DNA from: Anaerolineae bacterium | Lineage (GTDB): Bacteria; Chloroflexota; Anaerolineae; Aggregatilineales; J027 | Reading direction: 5' to 3' | DNA: 64,000 bases | Assembly (NCBI GenBank): GCA_008933735.1 | Contig: WBUL01000002.1 | Coordinates: 1-64,000 of the forward strand | Part shown: positions 1-9,231 of the stretch, piece after piece | How positions within the stretch are numbered: position 1 is the stretch's first letter | Layout of the letters: each line of letters opens with the position of its first letter | The notes under the pieces: generated by a model | The model's input: only the letters and a program-made list of their open reading frames with translations | Database searches by the model: none | What the model was told of the DNA's origin: nothing | Translations under genes and position numbers: made by a program

Positions 1-47
1 TTTAATATCTGGATGATTTGCGTTTCGCTGAACTTGCTCTTTTTCAT
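1..47 (-). CDS. IS3-family transposase OrfA, N-terminal fragment (partial)
   Basis: An ATG at 47 (minus strand) starts MKKSKFSETQIIQIL, the very characteristic opening of IS3-family OrfA proteins, which continue into a helix-turn-helix that binds the IS ends. A purine-rich stretch (GGAAAA) lies about 10 bases upstream. Only about 15 residues are inside the window, so neither the integrity of OrfA nor the presence of OrfB can be judged. Identification rests on this short but distinctive start plus the adjacent terminal repeat. Confidence 0.7.
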   Translation of the reverse strand, partial: MKKSKFSETQIIQIL

Positions 48-126
48 CTGGAGTTTTCCTTACTTGCTAGCCTTACTTTACTGGAAAACTCTACTTTTGC
101 TTGGCTCAACTTTCGGGGGGCTTACA
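1..126 (-). mobile_element. Terminal part of an IS3-family insertion sequence (runs off the left edge)
   Basis: On the minus strand the sequence starting at 126 reads TGTAAGCCCCCCGAAAGTTG, which resembles the TG-starting, C-rich terminal inverted repeats of IS3-family elements. About 80 bases further in, an orfA-like reading frame begins and leaves the window. The element therefore lies mostly to the left, with its left terminus at about 126, only 56 bases beyond the stop codon of the RHS gene. The opposite end and any target duplication cannot be seen. Confidence 0.65.
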
Positions 127-181
127 ATTTGTTGAGTTTCGCTTGGAAGCGTTTAATAGAAATCAATTCCTGCTTTCATGG

Positions 182-3100
182 TTATTGAATTGCCGAGTGT
201 CTCAACCAGTATTCTATGCCAGGACTAATCAGAATCGTCCCAGTGCTACCAAGCTGATCTCTGATAAATCTGGCAATTCTGGTAAGCTCAGGATTGGTAT
301 CTACCATTTCTTGTAGGATAGAAAATGGATAAGCTCGTTCGTTATCTATATCTAGGTTAAGATCATGCACAATCCATCCACCCTCCATGTAAATCTTGGC
401 CGCTTGTCCTAAGCGATCATTTCTAAATGCTTCATACACCCAGAACATGAAGTAGTCAGCTACGGCTTCAGAAACAGGATTTTGGCCCTGACCTTCCGCG
501 TCAAATGTTCCGACACTGCCTCGTGCTGGCATTCGTAACTGTGCGGTGTTAGCTTGAGCTATAACGTCCATATTGAGTAAAAGATGGTCAGTTCGATATC
601 GAAGTACATGTCCTAATTCATGAACAATAACCCGCTGAAATTCTATATCTTTTTCCACAGATGAAAGATTCCACCTTACCTGAGTATCACTATCTGTAAG
701 ACCATAATCCACATTTGGACTTGAAACAAAGTTCAAATTACCAAATACGGCTTTAAAGCTGCTCCCAGCACCAGAGAGATTAATCTGAACTGCGTTGAAG
801 GCTGCTATCACATCTGTAGCCATGGCATCTGTCCAACATGGAGTAATATTTGCTGGGCTAAGAGTTACTCCATAAGTATTGAAAATTCCTTCAAGCGCAG
901 CTTCGGAAGCACACTCACTTTGCTGTTGAGGCGCACATTGCCCAGAAAGTCCACTGGAATCTACAAGATTGACGGGATTGCCGTCCACATAGGCATAGCG
1001 GTTGGGTGTTTCCAGGGGATCAAGGTTCTGGAAGACCGCCAACATGGGATCATAGTACCGCGCACGTAGATAGAGGAGGCCATTCTCATCCGTCGGTTCG
1101 CCTGTGAAGCCATAAGGGGTTTGCGGCGTGCCTGCCTGCTGCCAGACCACTCCATAGGGGTCAAAATCGGCACCTGTCAACACATCTCCATCGCTATCCA
1201 CCACCTGCCGCACACTCCCCAGGCCATCCCTGACCATCCAGCGCCACGTACTGTCCGAGTTTTCCTGCATGTAGATACCACGCGGATCATGAACATAGTA
1301 TGTCACATCACTGTCCGTGTTGGAAGTCAGCACGACAGCCAGTTCCGGCTGCACATCCAGCAGATAATCCGTGATGACGTTGCTGCCAGTGGGGTTGAGA
1401 GCTTGCCGGATTCGCTGCCCTAAACCATTGTAGGCGTAGGCGTAAACATCTGTCCCATCGTCCAGTTGAAGCAGGCGGTTGGCGCGATCCCATGTATGAG
1501 TAGTGTAGGTGTTCATGCCGTCGTCATACCCTATCAGGTTGCCCCTGTCATCATAGAGATGGGTCTTCGTCCCATCGCCCGTGAGCTGGTTGATCTGGTT
1601 ATAAGTATAGGCCAGATCGATGTTGAGAACACCATTCAGGTACAATTTATCCATTGTCCTGTTACCCGCAAGGTCATAGCCATAAACGTGTTGACGGAAG
1701 GGTGTTCCCGCAGTGCCAGCCCCGGCAAAGTAATCCGCCTGCTTGAGTCGGGATAAGGTATCATAGGTATAACGCATGGTGCGGGTAGCATAATCGGTCG
1801 CCTTAACTTCGACCTGCTTGAAACTCAGCCGGTGTCCAGAGGAAGCCAGATTTTTCTCAACCCGGTTACGAATACCAAGTACATGCAGTCCATCTACGTA
1901 AGCCTCAATTGTCATGACCTGTTCCCCGGATGTCGCTGCATAAGTATCCACACTACCCCAGAGCGTCCGGTCAAGATAAACATCACAAATGCCATGATCC
2001 GGGCCTGTTCCGAGGGTGACTTCAATCTCACGGCCTACAAAGTTCAGCCGTAAGGCGGCATCCAGATTCGGGCTAATTTCAAAGGGGGAACTGGTCTGCC
2101 AGCTACCACCATCATACGCAATCCGTTCATCGTCGCTGAGAAAAGTATCGCTCACCGGGCTACCTGTCGGCAGAATTTCCTGCATTTGCACTCGATGACC
2201 ACGCCCATCAATGTTATAGAGATACCGGGCGACGGTGGTAGTGCCTTCATCACTCAACTTGCTATAATGGATGTCACGTAAACGTCCAGCTGGATCGTAG
2301 CGGTAGTTGGTGTACATGGGGAGCGGCGGTTCGACCCGTTGCAAGCGTCCGGTCCCATCATAGAAATAGAAGGTTGGTCGCCCATACCAGTCATTCAACC
2401 GGGTAAGCTGTCCAAGTTCATTATATACATAGCTTATCGTCCGCTCATCGGGCAGCACGATGGCGACGCGCAAACCACCGGCATCGTAAAAGTAGCTGAC
2501 AGTTTCATCCACTACCGCGTCACCATCGGTATCAAAGCCAACCTGGGTTAATCGGCGCACCTGATCATAGGTATAATGCGTTTCTCGGACGAGGCTGCTA
2601 TCGGTTTCGCTCATTTTGATGCGGTTGCCTGTCCGATCATAAGTGAAAGTAACATCAGGGGTCACTTTGGGAGTTTCATCGAGATAAGTAATTTCCTTCA
2701 AGCGACCCATTCGATCAAAGCGTCGTTCGGTTTCAAAGGACATGGGATCAGTCAGGGTTATCTTTAAACTGCCATCTGGCAGATCTGTATAAGCTGTATG
2801 CCAAGTATGGATGTCTGCCAGTTGAGTCCGTCGATCCAGTCCATCATACTGATAAGTGGTCAGATAACCGCGTGGATTACGCTGTTCAAGAGGATGTCCG
2901 GCCTTGTCATAAGTTGTATCAACAATAAGATTGCGGTCATTGGCATCGCCATGACCGAGCGGTGTGCCATCACTTTTCTCCCAGCGCCCATCCACATTAT
3001 CCCAGACCCAGAGAGCCGGATCTTCGCCACTGGCAAGATACCCGCGTACTACTCGCCGGAGGCGACCCACCTGATCATAGCGCTGGATCGTCACCGCATT

Positions 3101-4552
3101 TTCAGGGTCAGTCATAGCCAGAATCTGACTATCCCTGCCATAATCCTTCAACGCTTCATCGCCAGCCGGATTGATCATTTTGATTACGCGCCCCAGCCTG
3201 TCACAGACAAATTCGGTGATCAGGTTGAGATCATTTGCCAGGCCATGATCAGTCGGATTAAAAAGCCAGTCTCCCTGTTCATCTCTCGCCTCAGGAGAAA
3301 TACCCTCGTCTATCCAGTTCTGGATGGTTCGCAGCGCCCTTCCGGCCCGGTCATAGCAGGTATAGTGTATGACCGCAAGAGCTGTCCCGGCTGCATCAGT
3401 CACCGTCCTTCTTCGTCCGAGGCTGTCGTAAGTAAAAGCGGTTTTTGTACCCCGCACATCTGTGACCTGGAGAACCTGTCCGCCTTTGTTGTAGCTGGTT
3501 TCAGTAATGAGATCTTCGTCGCGGTACCCGTCATCATAGATTCCATCCGCAAAATTGCGAATTGTTTTTATCACCCGACCCATTTTGTCATAAAAGTATT
3601 CAGTCCGCCTGCCTGCTGGATCAATCTGGCTGCCAGGCCGGCCCTGAGCATTATAGAGCGTTTCCGTGATCAGGTCTTCATCGGGATAGTCCGAATTGAA
3701 GATTCCATCCTCATAGTTGACCACCACTGCCTGTCGTCGACCCAGGGAGTCATATTGATAATGGATTTCATTTCCGCGTGAATCGATAGTTTTTTCAACC
3801 CGCCCACGATGGTCGTAAACAGCCCGGGTCATCACATCTTCATCAGGCAGGCTGCTCAGGGTGTAATTGCTCAAATCAGCATCAAGCTCGGTAGGATAAT
3901 CCGGGTCGGTAGCATGACGGATAACCCGCACCTGACGGCTGAAATCATCATAGCCAAACAGGGTATAACGCCCCAGGACATCCTTTGTCCATTTGACCCG
4001 ACCTTCCGTATCATAGCGCGTTTCGGAAATCAGGTCTTTATCGGCGGCACTACTCGCGGCATAGGCGCTGCTGCGCGGGTCGTTCACCCCGCCATCGGTG
4101 GCTGTCCCAACCGCATTAACAATTGTTTTGACCTGTCGTCCCAGACCGTCATAAGCCAGCCAGGTGCGCCGTCCATTGACATCTTCGGTATACAGCGTGC
4201 GCCCGGCCTCATCATAGGCGGTACAGGTAATCAGGTCTTCGTCAGGACTGTTTCCAGGGGGATACCCACTCAAGGCCGGGTCAGCCGTACTATCATAGTC
4301 GGGCTGGCTGGCGCTACGGATGGTTTTGACCTGCCGACCCAGGGGATCGTAGCCGTACAGCGTCACCCGTCCATCCGGGCCAGCCGTGCGGATGACACGC
4401 CCCATCGCGTCATATGCTGTCGTGCTGACCTGATCACGATCAACGGCTTCATCCAGACTGTACCCCATTAGGAGCATATCCGTACACAGCCTTGAAACCG
4501 CCCAAAAGGTGATTTTGAGGCTGTTATATTTTGGGCAACCGCTACCCAACAC
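182..4552 (-). CDS. RHS/YD-repeat protein with C-terminal zincin metallopeptidase domain, 5'-truncated
   Basis: The 1456-residue frame is almost entirely YD repeats (the recurring pattern YDxxGRxxxxxD), followed by an RHS core close to residue 1180 (GLLYLRARYYDPMLAVFQNL, then RYAYVDGNPVNLVDSSG). As in polymorphic toxins, the sequence after the core is unrelated: a domain with HELGH (codons near 605-640) and a downstream EAVADYF, which fits a zinc metallopeptidase. There is no signal peptide, secretion domain or normal RHS N-terminus. YD-like sequence starts abruptly about 40 residues in, and the region upstream is a transposase remnant, so the 5' end is probably lost. The start at 4552 is only the frame limit; ATG 4477 is an alternative. 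Downstream, where an immunity gene is expected, an IS3 end begins after 56 bases. Confidence 0.85.
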   Translation of the reverse strand: MLGSGCPKYNSLKITFWAVSRLCTDMLLMGYSLDEAVDRDQVSTTAYDAMGRVIRTAGPDGRVTLYGYDPLGRQVKTIRSASQPDYDSTADPALSGYPPGNSPDEDLITCTAYDEAGRTLYTEDVNGRRTWLAYDGLGRQVKTIVNAVGTATDGGVNDPRSSAYAASSAADKDLISETRYDTEGRVKWTKDVLGRYTLFGYDDFSRQVRVIRHATDPDYPTELDADLSNYTLSSLPDEDVMTRAVYDHRGRVEKTIDSRGNEIHYQYDSLGRRQAVVVNYEDGIFNSDYPDEDLITETLYNAQGRPGSQIDPAGRRTEYFYDKMGRVIKTIRNFADGIYDDGYRDEDLITETSYNKGGQVLQVTDVRGTKTAFTYDSLGRRRTVTDAAGTALAVIHYTCYDRAGRALRTIQNWIDEGISPEARDEQGDWLFNPTDHGLANDLNLITEFVCDRLGRVIKMINPAGDEALKDYGRDSQILAMTDPENAVTIQRYDQVGRLRRVVRGYLASGEDPALWVWDNVDGRWEKSDGTPLGHGDANDRNLIVDTTYDKAGHPLEQRNPRGYLTTYQYDGLDRRTQLADIHTWHTAYTDLPDGSLKITLTDPMSFETERRFDRMGRLKEITYLDETPKVTPDVTFTYDRTGNRIKMSETDSSLVRETHYTYDQVRRLTQVGFDTDGDAVVDETVSYFYDAGGLRVAIVLPDERTISYVYNELGQLTRLNDWYGRPTFYFYDGTGRLQRVEPPLPMYTNYRYDPAGRLRDIHYSKLSDEGTTTVARYLYNIDGRGHRVQMQEILPTGSPVSDTFLSDDERIAYDGGSWQTSSPFEISPNLDAALRLNFVGREIEVTLGTGPDHGICDVYLDRTLWGSVDTYAATSGEQVMTIEAYVDGLHVLGIRNRVEKNLASSGHRLSFKQVEVKATDYATRTMRYTYDTLSRLKQADYFAGAGTAGTPFRQHVYGYDLAGNRTMDKLYLNGVLNIDLAYTYNQINQLTGDGTKTHLYDDRGNLIGYDDGMNTYTTHTWDRANRLLQLDDGTDVYAYAYNGLGQRIRQALNPTGSNVITDYLLDVQPELAVVLTSNTDSDVTYYVHDPRGIYMQENSDSTWRWMVRDGLGSVRQVVDSDGDVLTGADFDPYGVVWQQAGTPQTPYGFTGEPTDENGLLYLRARYYDPMLAVFQNLDPLETPNRYAYVDGNPVNLVDSSGLSGQCAPQQQSECASEAALEGIFNTYGVTLSPANITPCWTDAMATDVIAAFNAVQINLSGAGSSFKAVFGNLNFVSSPNVDYGLTDSDTQVRWNLSSVEKDIEFQRVIVHELGHVLRYRTDHLLLNMDVIAQANTAQLRMPARGSVGTFDAEGQGQNPVSEAVADYFMFWVYEAFRNDRLGQAAKIYMEGGWIVHDLNLDIDNERAYPFSILQEMVDTNPELTRIARFIRDQLGSTGTILISPGIEYWLRHSAIQ

Positions 4553-4627
4553 CCCCCTATCCTACAAAACTCCACGCAAGCTAAATCGGAATGAAGAAGT
4601 TAAGTTACGCTATTCGCAGAGAGAAAG

Positions 4628-4780
4628 CATCCCTGAATTGGCAAAGGCCAAAAGCATAGACGACCTGACCGGCTGTTCGGCAAGACACTGTCCGCGATGG
4701 TGGAAGAGGAGATGAGCGTGCATCTGGGCTATGAGGCGAAGGGGCGTAACAGCGGCAACAGTCGCACGCGAAATCGCTGA
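4628..4780 (+). pseudogene. IS256-family (mutator) transposase remnant, frameshifted
   Basis: One frame gives IPELAKAKSIDDLT. After a shift of frame the next gives LFGKTLSAMVEEEMSVHLGY followed by EAKGRNSGNSRTRNR and a stop. Together they match the N-terminal part of IS256-type transposases (the stretch around LLEAALEAEMxEHLGYE...NSGNSRNG). A further weak trace (ETP, PKIV) follows to about 4830. No DDE domain is present. The fragment lies exactly between the broken 5' end of the RHS gene and the six-gene NACHT operon. Confidence 0.7.
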
Positions 4781-4991
4781 AACCCCGGGTTATCATCCCA
4801 AAATCGTTTGTGAACGGTTCATCTGCTTCCACGAAAGTGGCGTGGCGGTCTCCAAATCTGTCAGTGTCCCGGTTGTTTGAGGGAGTCAGAGCGGCGCCGT
4901 ATTCTGCTCCTAAAAGGCGTCCACCAGCGCGGGTTCATCCCTGGACCAGCAATCCGGATTTTTCCCCAAAAGAACCGTGGTTGTGACACTC

Positions 4992-5519
4992 TCAGCTTCT
5001 TACTTCATAATACGGGATGTTGCCATACAATGATCTATATATGGTTCGTGCAATGATGGTCGAGTTGCTCAATTGCTCTTTTGGGACTTGGTATAATTCA
5101 TCTAAGGTAAGGTAATGTAAAGATTCTATCTTGCCTTCTTTTCCAATCTGGGGATCTCCCCTTAGAATACGGCAAAGGTAGGAAACAACCATCCATTCTT
5201 GCCAGCCCAGCTCTCGATCATCAAATTGCACCTGTCTGATTTCCAGAAACCGGTCGATGATTATTCCTGATGCCTCTATTTTCAGTTCCTCGTAAACTTC
5301 TGACCTGAGTTTTTCCAGCAGATCAGCATGTTCTCCTAACCCTCCACCTACGCCCTCCAGTTTGCCAATTTCGTCACGTGCTTCAGGCCCACGTTTTTCC
5401 AATAAGAGCCTACCGTCAGGGGTAAATATCAGCGCTTCTACAGCTATGCGATAGTTTTTCTTCAAATAATTTATCCGGCTTAGATAATCTAATACATCTT
5501 GCCGCGTCTTTATTTTCAT
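4992..5519 (-). CDS. Nudix-like protein, last gene of the NACHT operon
   Basis: A 175-residue protein with a Nudix fold pattern: beta strand AVEALIFTPDGRLLLEKRG, then a Nudix-box region GGLGEHADLLEKLRSEVYEE. Against the consensus GX5EX7REUXEEXGU, the first Glu is Ala and the Arg is Ser, while the EVYEE acidic residues that normally bind metal remain. It may be a weak hydrolase or a ligand sensor. It is clearly paralogous to the protein at 10439-10999 (shared FLEIRQVQF/LLEVRQVQF, LHYLTLDEL/LHYVTLDEL and a YY near the C-terminus). The start ATG overlaps the stop of the TIR-NACHT gene by 4 bases, implying translational coupling. The substrate is unknown. Confidence 0.85.
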   Translation of the reverse strand: MKIKTRQDVLDYLSRINYLKKNYRIAVEALIFTPDGRLLLEKRGPEARDEIGKLEGVGGGLGEHADLLEKLRSEVYEELKIEASGIIIDRFLEIRQVQFDDRELGWQEWMVVSYLCRILRGDPQIGKEGKIESLHYLTLDELYQVPKEQLSNSTIIARTIYRSLYGNIPYYEVRS

Positions 5520-8224
5520 TTTTGCATAACTACCCTAAAACCATAATCATAATCATATTGGTCAGGTCTAATATAGCTCCTTGAAATACAAGTCGCTGCT
5601 TCCGCCCTAAAATGAAAAGAACCCCCTTTCAGGACAGGTCTATCCGAATCCCTCTCATCTGAACACAGCTCCCAAACATTTCCAGACATATCTGAGACCC
5701 CGTAGGGCGAAACCCCATCCCGATAGAGGCCTACAGCAGTCAGCTTTCCCAAATAGTATGGGCCTGCGTCACTCACAATCTCATTCACATTGGCCCTCGC
5801 CGGGAAATAACTATTTCCCCAAGGGTAAAGCCAGCCTGTTTGTCCTCGTGCAGCTTTTTCCCACTCAACTTCTGTAGCAAGACGAATGATCCCACCCACG
5901 CTGAGCAGCCCATATCGAACATATTGATCGGTCAGCCAGCGACAAAATGCTTTTGCCTGGTAAAAATTGATGCATACACAGGGGTGATTATCCAAAAACA
6001 TCTCAGACGGTTCGTATAGGGGATAAGGCGTCTCCCACCAATCTGTATTCGAATAGCCGTTTTCTGCCGCTACAAATGCCTGGAACTGAGCATTCGTAAC
6101 TGGGTAACATGATATGGAATATTCTGGCAATGTTTTTTCTTCCCCCTGCTGAAAAATACAATCCCCAGCAGGGATGCTGACCCAGCTAATATCGGGTAAA
6201 GCTACCTCTGTCAAACCAACACCTGAACGAGAGTCACCTTGTTCGGCGAGCATTCTTCCCCACTCGGCTCTGGCAATGGGATCGTAGGGTAAGGGAGGGG
6301 GAGGATCATAAAGGAGCTGCAAGGTCTCTGATTGGCACTTTGCGCCAAGTTTCGCACATTGATACGCAAGGGTCGGATGAACTGGGGTTAACCAGTTCAC
6401 TAATGATGTTACATCCTCCTCGACCTCAGCCAACATCAGAGCAATATCAGACCATATTCCTGGTTTCATCTCATAGACACGCGGCCAATATGAAGCAGGA
6501 TCCACACCTTTTTTGATTTCTTCTCGCATCCACCAGGTGGCAAAGAATTCCTGAAGCAGTTGATGGGCGAAACGTACTGTCTCTCCCACGCTCAACAAGT
6601 TGGCTTGCGCCGCAAAGGACAGTATTTCCTCTGCACTCTTGTTGATTGTTTGCCGATTGATAAATTCTACTGCTTGCCTCATGGTAATGGTTGTGCCTGT
6701 GTTCTCAATACACATTCCATAGGCTAAAGTCGCCAGAGCTTGTTTTATGGAAGTCATCTCAATTCTTGACGATGGGTTGTCAGAAGCTGCTTTTTGGAGC
6801 AGCATATTCACAAATTCATCAAAAAGCTGGCCTTTGCTTTGGGGTAGCTGTGCCCGGCGATTATAGATTTGTACGATTAACGACAGCATAAAAGGATTGG
6901 TCGCAAGGGAGAGCATTTCTGGCAAAAGGCCATGCGATTCTAACGCTTCCTGGATATTTTTTACGTAAGCCTTTTCGGTTTCATGGGTCAAATGATGAGC
7001 AATCTTTCCCTTCTTGTTGAGACCCCAAAAACCTTCAAACAGGTCTGGTTCGGGCAGATCTGAATACCCCCTAAACCAATTCCAGGCGGTTTGCGCCTGC
7101 TGACCCGCTAGGGCCCAGAATAGCTTTTCTCCCTCTATTGGGCTGGAAACATGCTGGTGAATGAACTTTTTGATACGAAGCACGTCAAGTGGCATAATTG
7201 TGATCTGCCTGAGCTGCAATTTTCGGTCTTCATAGTCGAGCTTGCGGCACGAGACAATGAGATTAATATTTGGATGGTCTGTTATCCATTGGTCAACTTC
7301 GTCCAGGTGAACCAGGGGCATTTCATTAAGCCCATCCAGAAGCAGGACGATACGGCCATTACCAAGATAGTGCTCTAACCCTAACCCCTCAAAAAACGAA
7401 TCAAGAAACACAGAAAAGCCTCCCCCATTGTAAGCTCCTACATTGACCAGTAAGGGGAGGGGATTTCCAGGTTCTTCTGCTGCCAAAACAGCGTAGCCAT
7501 ATGCTAAGCGCTGCATGGTGGTCGTTTTTCCACCGCCAGGATCGCCGATCAGTGCTACTCGTGTATATTTAACAATTGCCTCGAAAAAACTATCAAAGGT
7601 CTCCACTGTATGTGGCCGCGAACGGTTCCAATCTGGTATATATCCCGGCTCGTCGGAGACCTGATGGTGTAATAACATCTGAACCTTTTCTTGAGCGGAA
7701 AGAATTTCATTCTTAGTTACGGACATTAGCTCCGTGTAATCGTATAAATTAGCTTCATACTGCTGAGCTATCTGTGCAAGGTAATGAAGCTCCAGCTCTC
7801 TCAGTGTTTGGGGACTTTGCTGATTAGCGGCTGCGAACTTAAGTAGTCCATAAAGCTGGCTACACCCCTTTTCCCAATCAGAGAAGTCCACATACTGCAA
7901 ATGAATTATAGTCAAAGGAATATGGTCTACCCTGGAAAAAACCAGAGGAATAATTACTTTTTCTAACCTCTGCGCCAGCAGGATTTCTCGTCGGACAAAG
8001 CTCTGCGTAAGATGAACTTCAGGAGTAATACATACCAGCACATGGGAAGAAGCCTCCAACTCCTGCTCAATCTGTTCTTCCCACCCTCCTGAAACAATAA
8101 GTTTATCGTACCAGGCCTTTAATCCTTTCTCACGCAGGTACGCAAACAACTTTTGGGCGTAGGCTTCTCCATCTTTTCTTGAATAAGAAATAAAAATCTT
8201 GGAAGTCCCACTCATCATAGTCAT
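5516..8224 (-). CDS. TIR-NACHT-FGS protein (bacterial NLR-like sensor)
   Basis: This 902-residue protein has three parts. Residues 8-115 form a TIR domain (KIFISYSRKD, YDKLIVSGGWEEQIE), with Glu80 in FVRREI aligned to the catalytic Glu of NAD-cleaving TIRs. A NACHT NTPase follows with Walker A GDPGGGKT (227-234) and Walker B LLLDGLNE (294-301), then helical ARC2-like sequence. Residues from about 690 to the end form a formylglycine-generating-enzyme/sulfatase-modifying (C-type-lectin-like) fold (SWVSIPAGD, YPVTNAQFQAF, VSDMSGNVWELC, GFRVV). Such architectures are known from bacterial STAND/NLR conflict proteins, in which the C-terminal domain senses and the TIR is the effector. The start overlaps the upstream dehydrogenase stop by 4 bases. 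What it senses is not evident. Confidence 0.9.
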   Translation of the reverse strand: MTMMSGTSKIFISYSRKDGEAYAQKLFAYLREKGLKAWYDKLIVSGGWEEQIEQELEASSHVLVCITPEVHLTQSFVRREILLAQRLEKVIIPLVFSRVDHIPLTIIHLQYVDFSDWEKGCSQLYGLLKFAAANQQSPQTLRELELHYLAQIAQQYEANLYDYTELMSVTKNEILSAQEKVQMLLHHQVSDEPGYIPDWNRSRPHTVETFDSFFEAIVKYTRVALIGDPGGGKTTTMQRLAYGYAVLAAEEPGNPLPLLVNVGAYNGGGFSVFLDSFFEGLGLEHYLGNGRIVLLLDGLNEMPLVHLDEVDQWITDHPNINLIVSCRKLDYEDRKLQLRQITIMPLDVLRIKKFIHQHVSSPIEGEKLFWALAGQQAQTAWNWFRGYSDLPEPDLFEGFWGLNKKGKIAHHLTHETEKAYVKNIQEALESHGLLPEMLSLATNPFMLSLIVQIYNRRAQLPQSKGQLFDEFVNMLLQKAASDNPSSRIEMTSIKQALATLAYGMCIENTGTTITMRQAVEFINRQTINKSAEEILSFAAQANLLSVGETVRFAHQLLQEFFATWWMREEIKKGVDPASYWPRVYEMKPGIWSDIALMLAEVEEDVTSLVNWLTPVHPTLAYQCAKLGAKCQSETLQLLYDPPPPLPYDPIARAEWGRMLAEQGDSRSGVGLTEVALPDISWVSIPAGDCIFQQGEEKTLPEYSISCYPVTNAQFQAFVAAENGYSNTDWWETPYPLYEPSEMFLDNHPCVCINFYQAKAFCRWLTDQYVRYGLLSVGGIIRLATEVEWEKAARGQTGWLYPWGNSYFPARANVNEIVSDAGPYYLGKLTAVGLYRDGVSPYGVSDMSGNVWELCSDERDSDRPVLKGGSFHFRAEAATCISRSYIRPDQYDYDYGFRVVMQK

Positions 8225-9231
8225 TTCTTAGCATAAACTATACAAGATTCGCTGATTGCTTGGTAAACTGCTTCAATGAATTGGATTGTTGGCAAACTGC
8301 TTTGTCCATCACACACGATTGGAGTCTTATTTTCCACAGCCAGCAAAAAGTCCTCTAAGGGTCTCCAGTTCTCAGCGTCACCGACAAAACTCACTTCATG
8401 AAATTCTCCATTTTCGTATTGTTCAGCGACAGTAGGTGGGCTGGGCGATCTTTTTGGCTGGAAGCGTCGTGTAAAAATACTGCCTTTTGTCCCATAAATC
8501 GACAGGATTTCTTGTACAGACGGCTTGGGAGCCAGATAGGAAACAGTCAAATTAACCAGTGTATTTGGTGCAAATTTCGCCAAGATAGCAGCACTGTATT
8601 CAAATTGCCCCTCGCGATGGGCACTGGCATAAACTTCCTGGAAAGGCTGATCAAGGATCCACGCCAGGGTATCAATAGCCAGGTATCCTATATCCATCAT
8701 CGCGCCTCCACCGTTTAAGGTAACGTCGCCGCGCCAGTGTTGGCTGTAATTATGCCATGGGCTGTTTGAAAACAGATAATTAATGTGTTTGATTTCCCCA
8801 AACATGGCGTGCTGGATCTGCTTTCGCACATACTGATAAGGGGCTTCATAGCGGCGCTGGTTTGCGACGGCCAGTTTCAAATTTCGGGAACTTGCCATTT
8901 CAACCAGTTCGGCAGCCTCATCATAACAACACGCCAGCGGTTTATCGACAAAGACATGCAAACCCGCTAACAGGCAGGCCCTGACCTGTCTATAATGATA
9001 AATATGAGGGGTACTGATGATAACCCCCTCCAGCTCAACCTGGCGAAGCATTTCCTGGAATTCAGCAAAGGTTGGGATCGATGGAAGTTCTGCCTCTTTG
9101 ATAACGGCTTCTAATTCGTCCGACGCCAAGATATCACAAATCGCACCGAGCGTATGTTCCGGGTGTTTTCTCAAGTAAGGGGCATATGCACGTCGAAAAT
9201 AACGACTGAAACCGATAATCCCGATTTTCAA
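8221..9231 (-). CDS. Gfo/Idh/MocA-family NAD(P)-dependent dehydrogenase
   Basis: The 336-residue protein begins with a Rossmann motif (MKIGIIGFSRYFRRAYAPYL) and contains HVFVDKPLACCYDEA, the family EKP-type motif carrying the catalytic Lys. A conserved second half follows (GGGAMMDIGYLAIDTLAWIL). Members oxidise or reduce sugars, sugar nucleotides, inositols and related compounds in the cytoplasm. Here it sits between an aminotransferase (4-base overlap) and the TIR-NACHT gene (4-base overlap), so it is an integral part of the operon. With the aminotransferase it could make or remodel an amino sugar or similar small molecule; that is inference. The exact substrate cannot be read from the sequence. 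Confidence 0.9.
   Translation of the reverse strand: MKIGIIGFSRYFRRAYAPYLRKHPEHTLGAICDILASDELEAVIKEAELPSIPTFAEFQEMLRQVELEGVIISTPHIYHYRQVRACLLAGLHVFVDKPLACCYDEAAELVEMASSRNLKLAVANQRRYEAPYQYVRKQIQHAMFGEIKHINYLFSNSPWHNYSQHWRGDVTLNGGGAMMDIGYLAIDTLAWILDQPFQEVYASAHREGQFEYSAAILAKFAPNTLVNLTVSYLAPKPSVQEILSIYGTKGSIFTRRFQPKRSPSPPTVAEQYENGEFHEVSFVGDAENWRPLEDFLLAVENKTPIVCDGQSSLPTIQFIEAVYQAISESCIVYAKK

Noticed and set aside
1121..4471. Long plus-strand frames antisense to the RHS gene
   Set aside because: They result from the codon pattern of YD repeats; they lack ribosome-binding sites and protein-like composition.
5516..6200. Diversity-generating retroelement variable region at the end of the TIR-NACHT-FGS gene
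   Set aside because: The FGS fold and a Tyr/Asp-rich C-terminal loop fit, but no reverse transcriptase, accessory gene or template repeat is in the window, and the codons in the loop (GAT, TAT) show no clear adenine-directed pattern.
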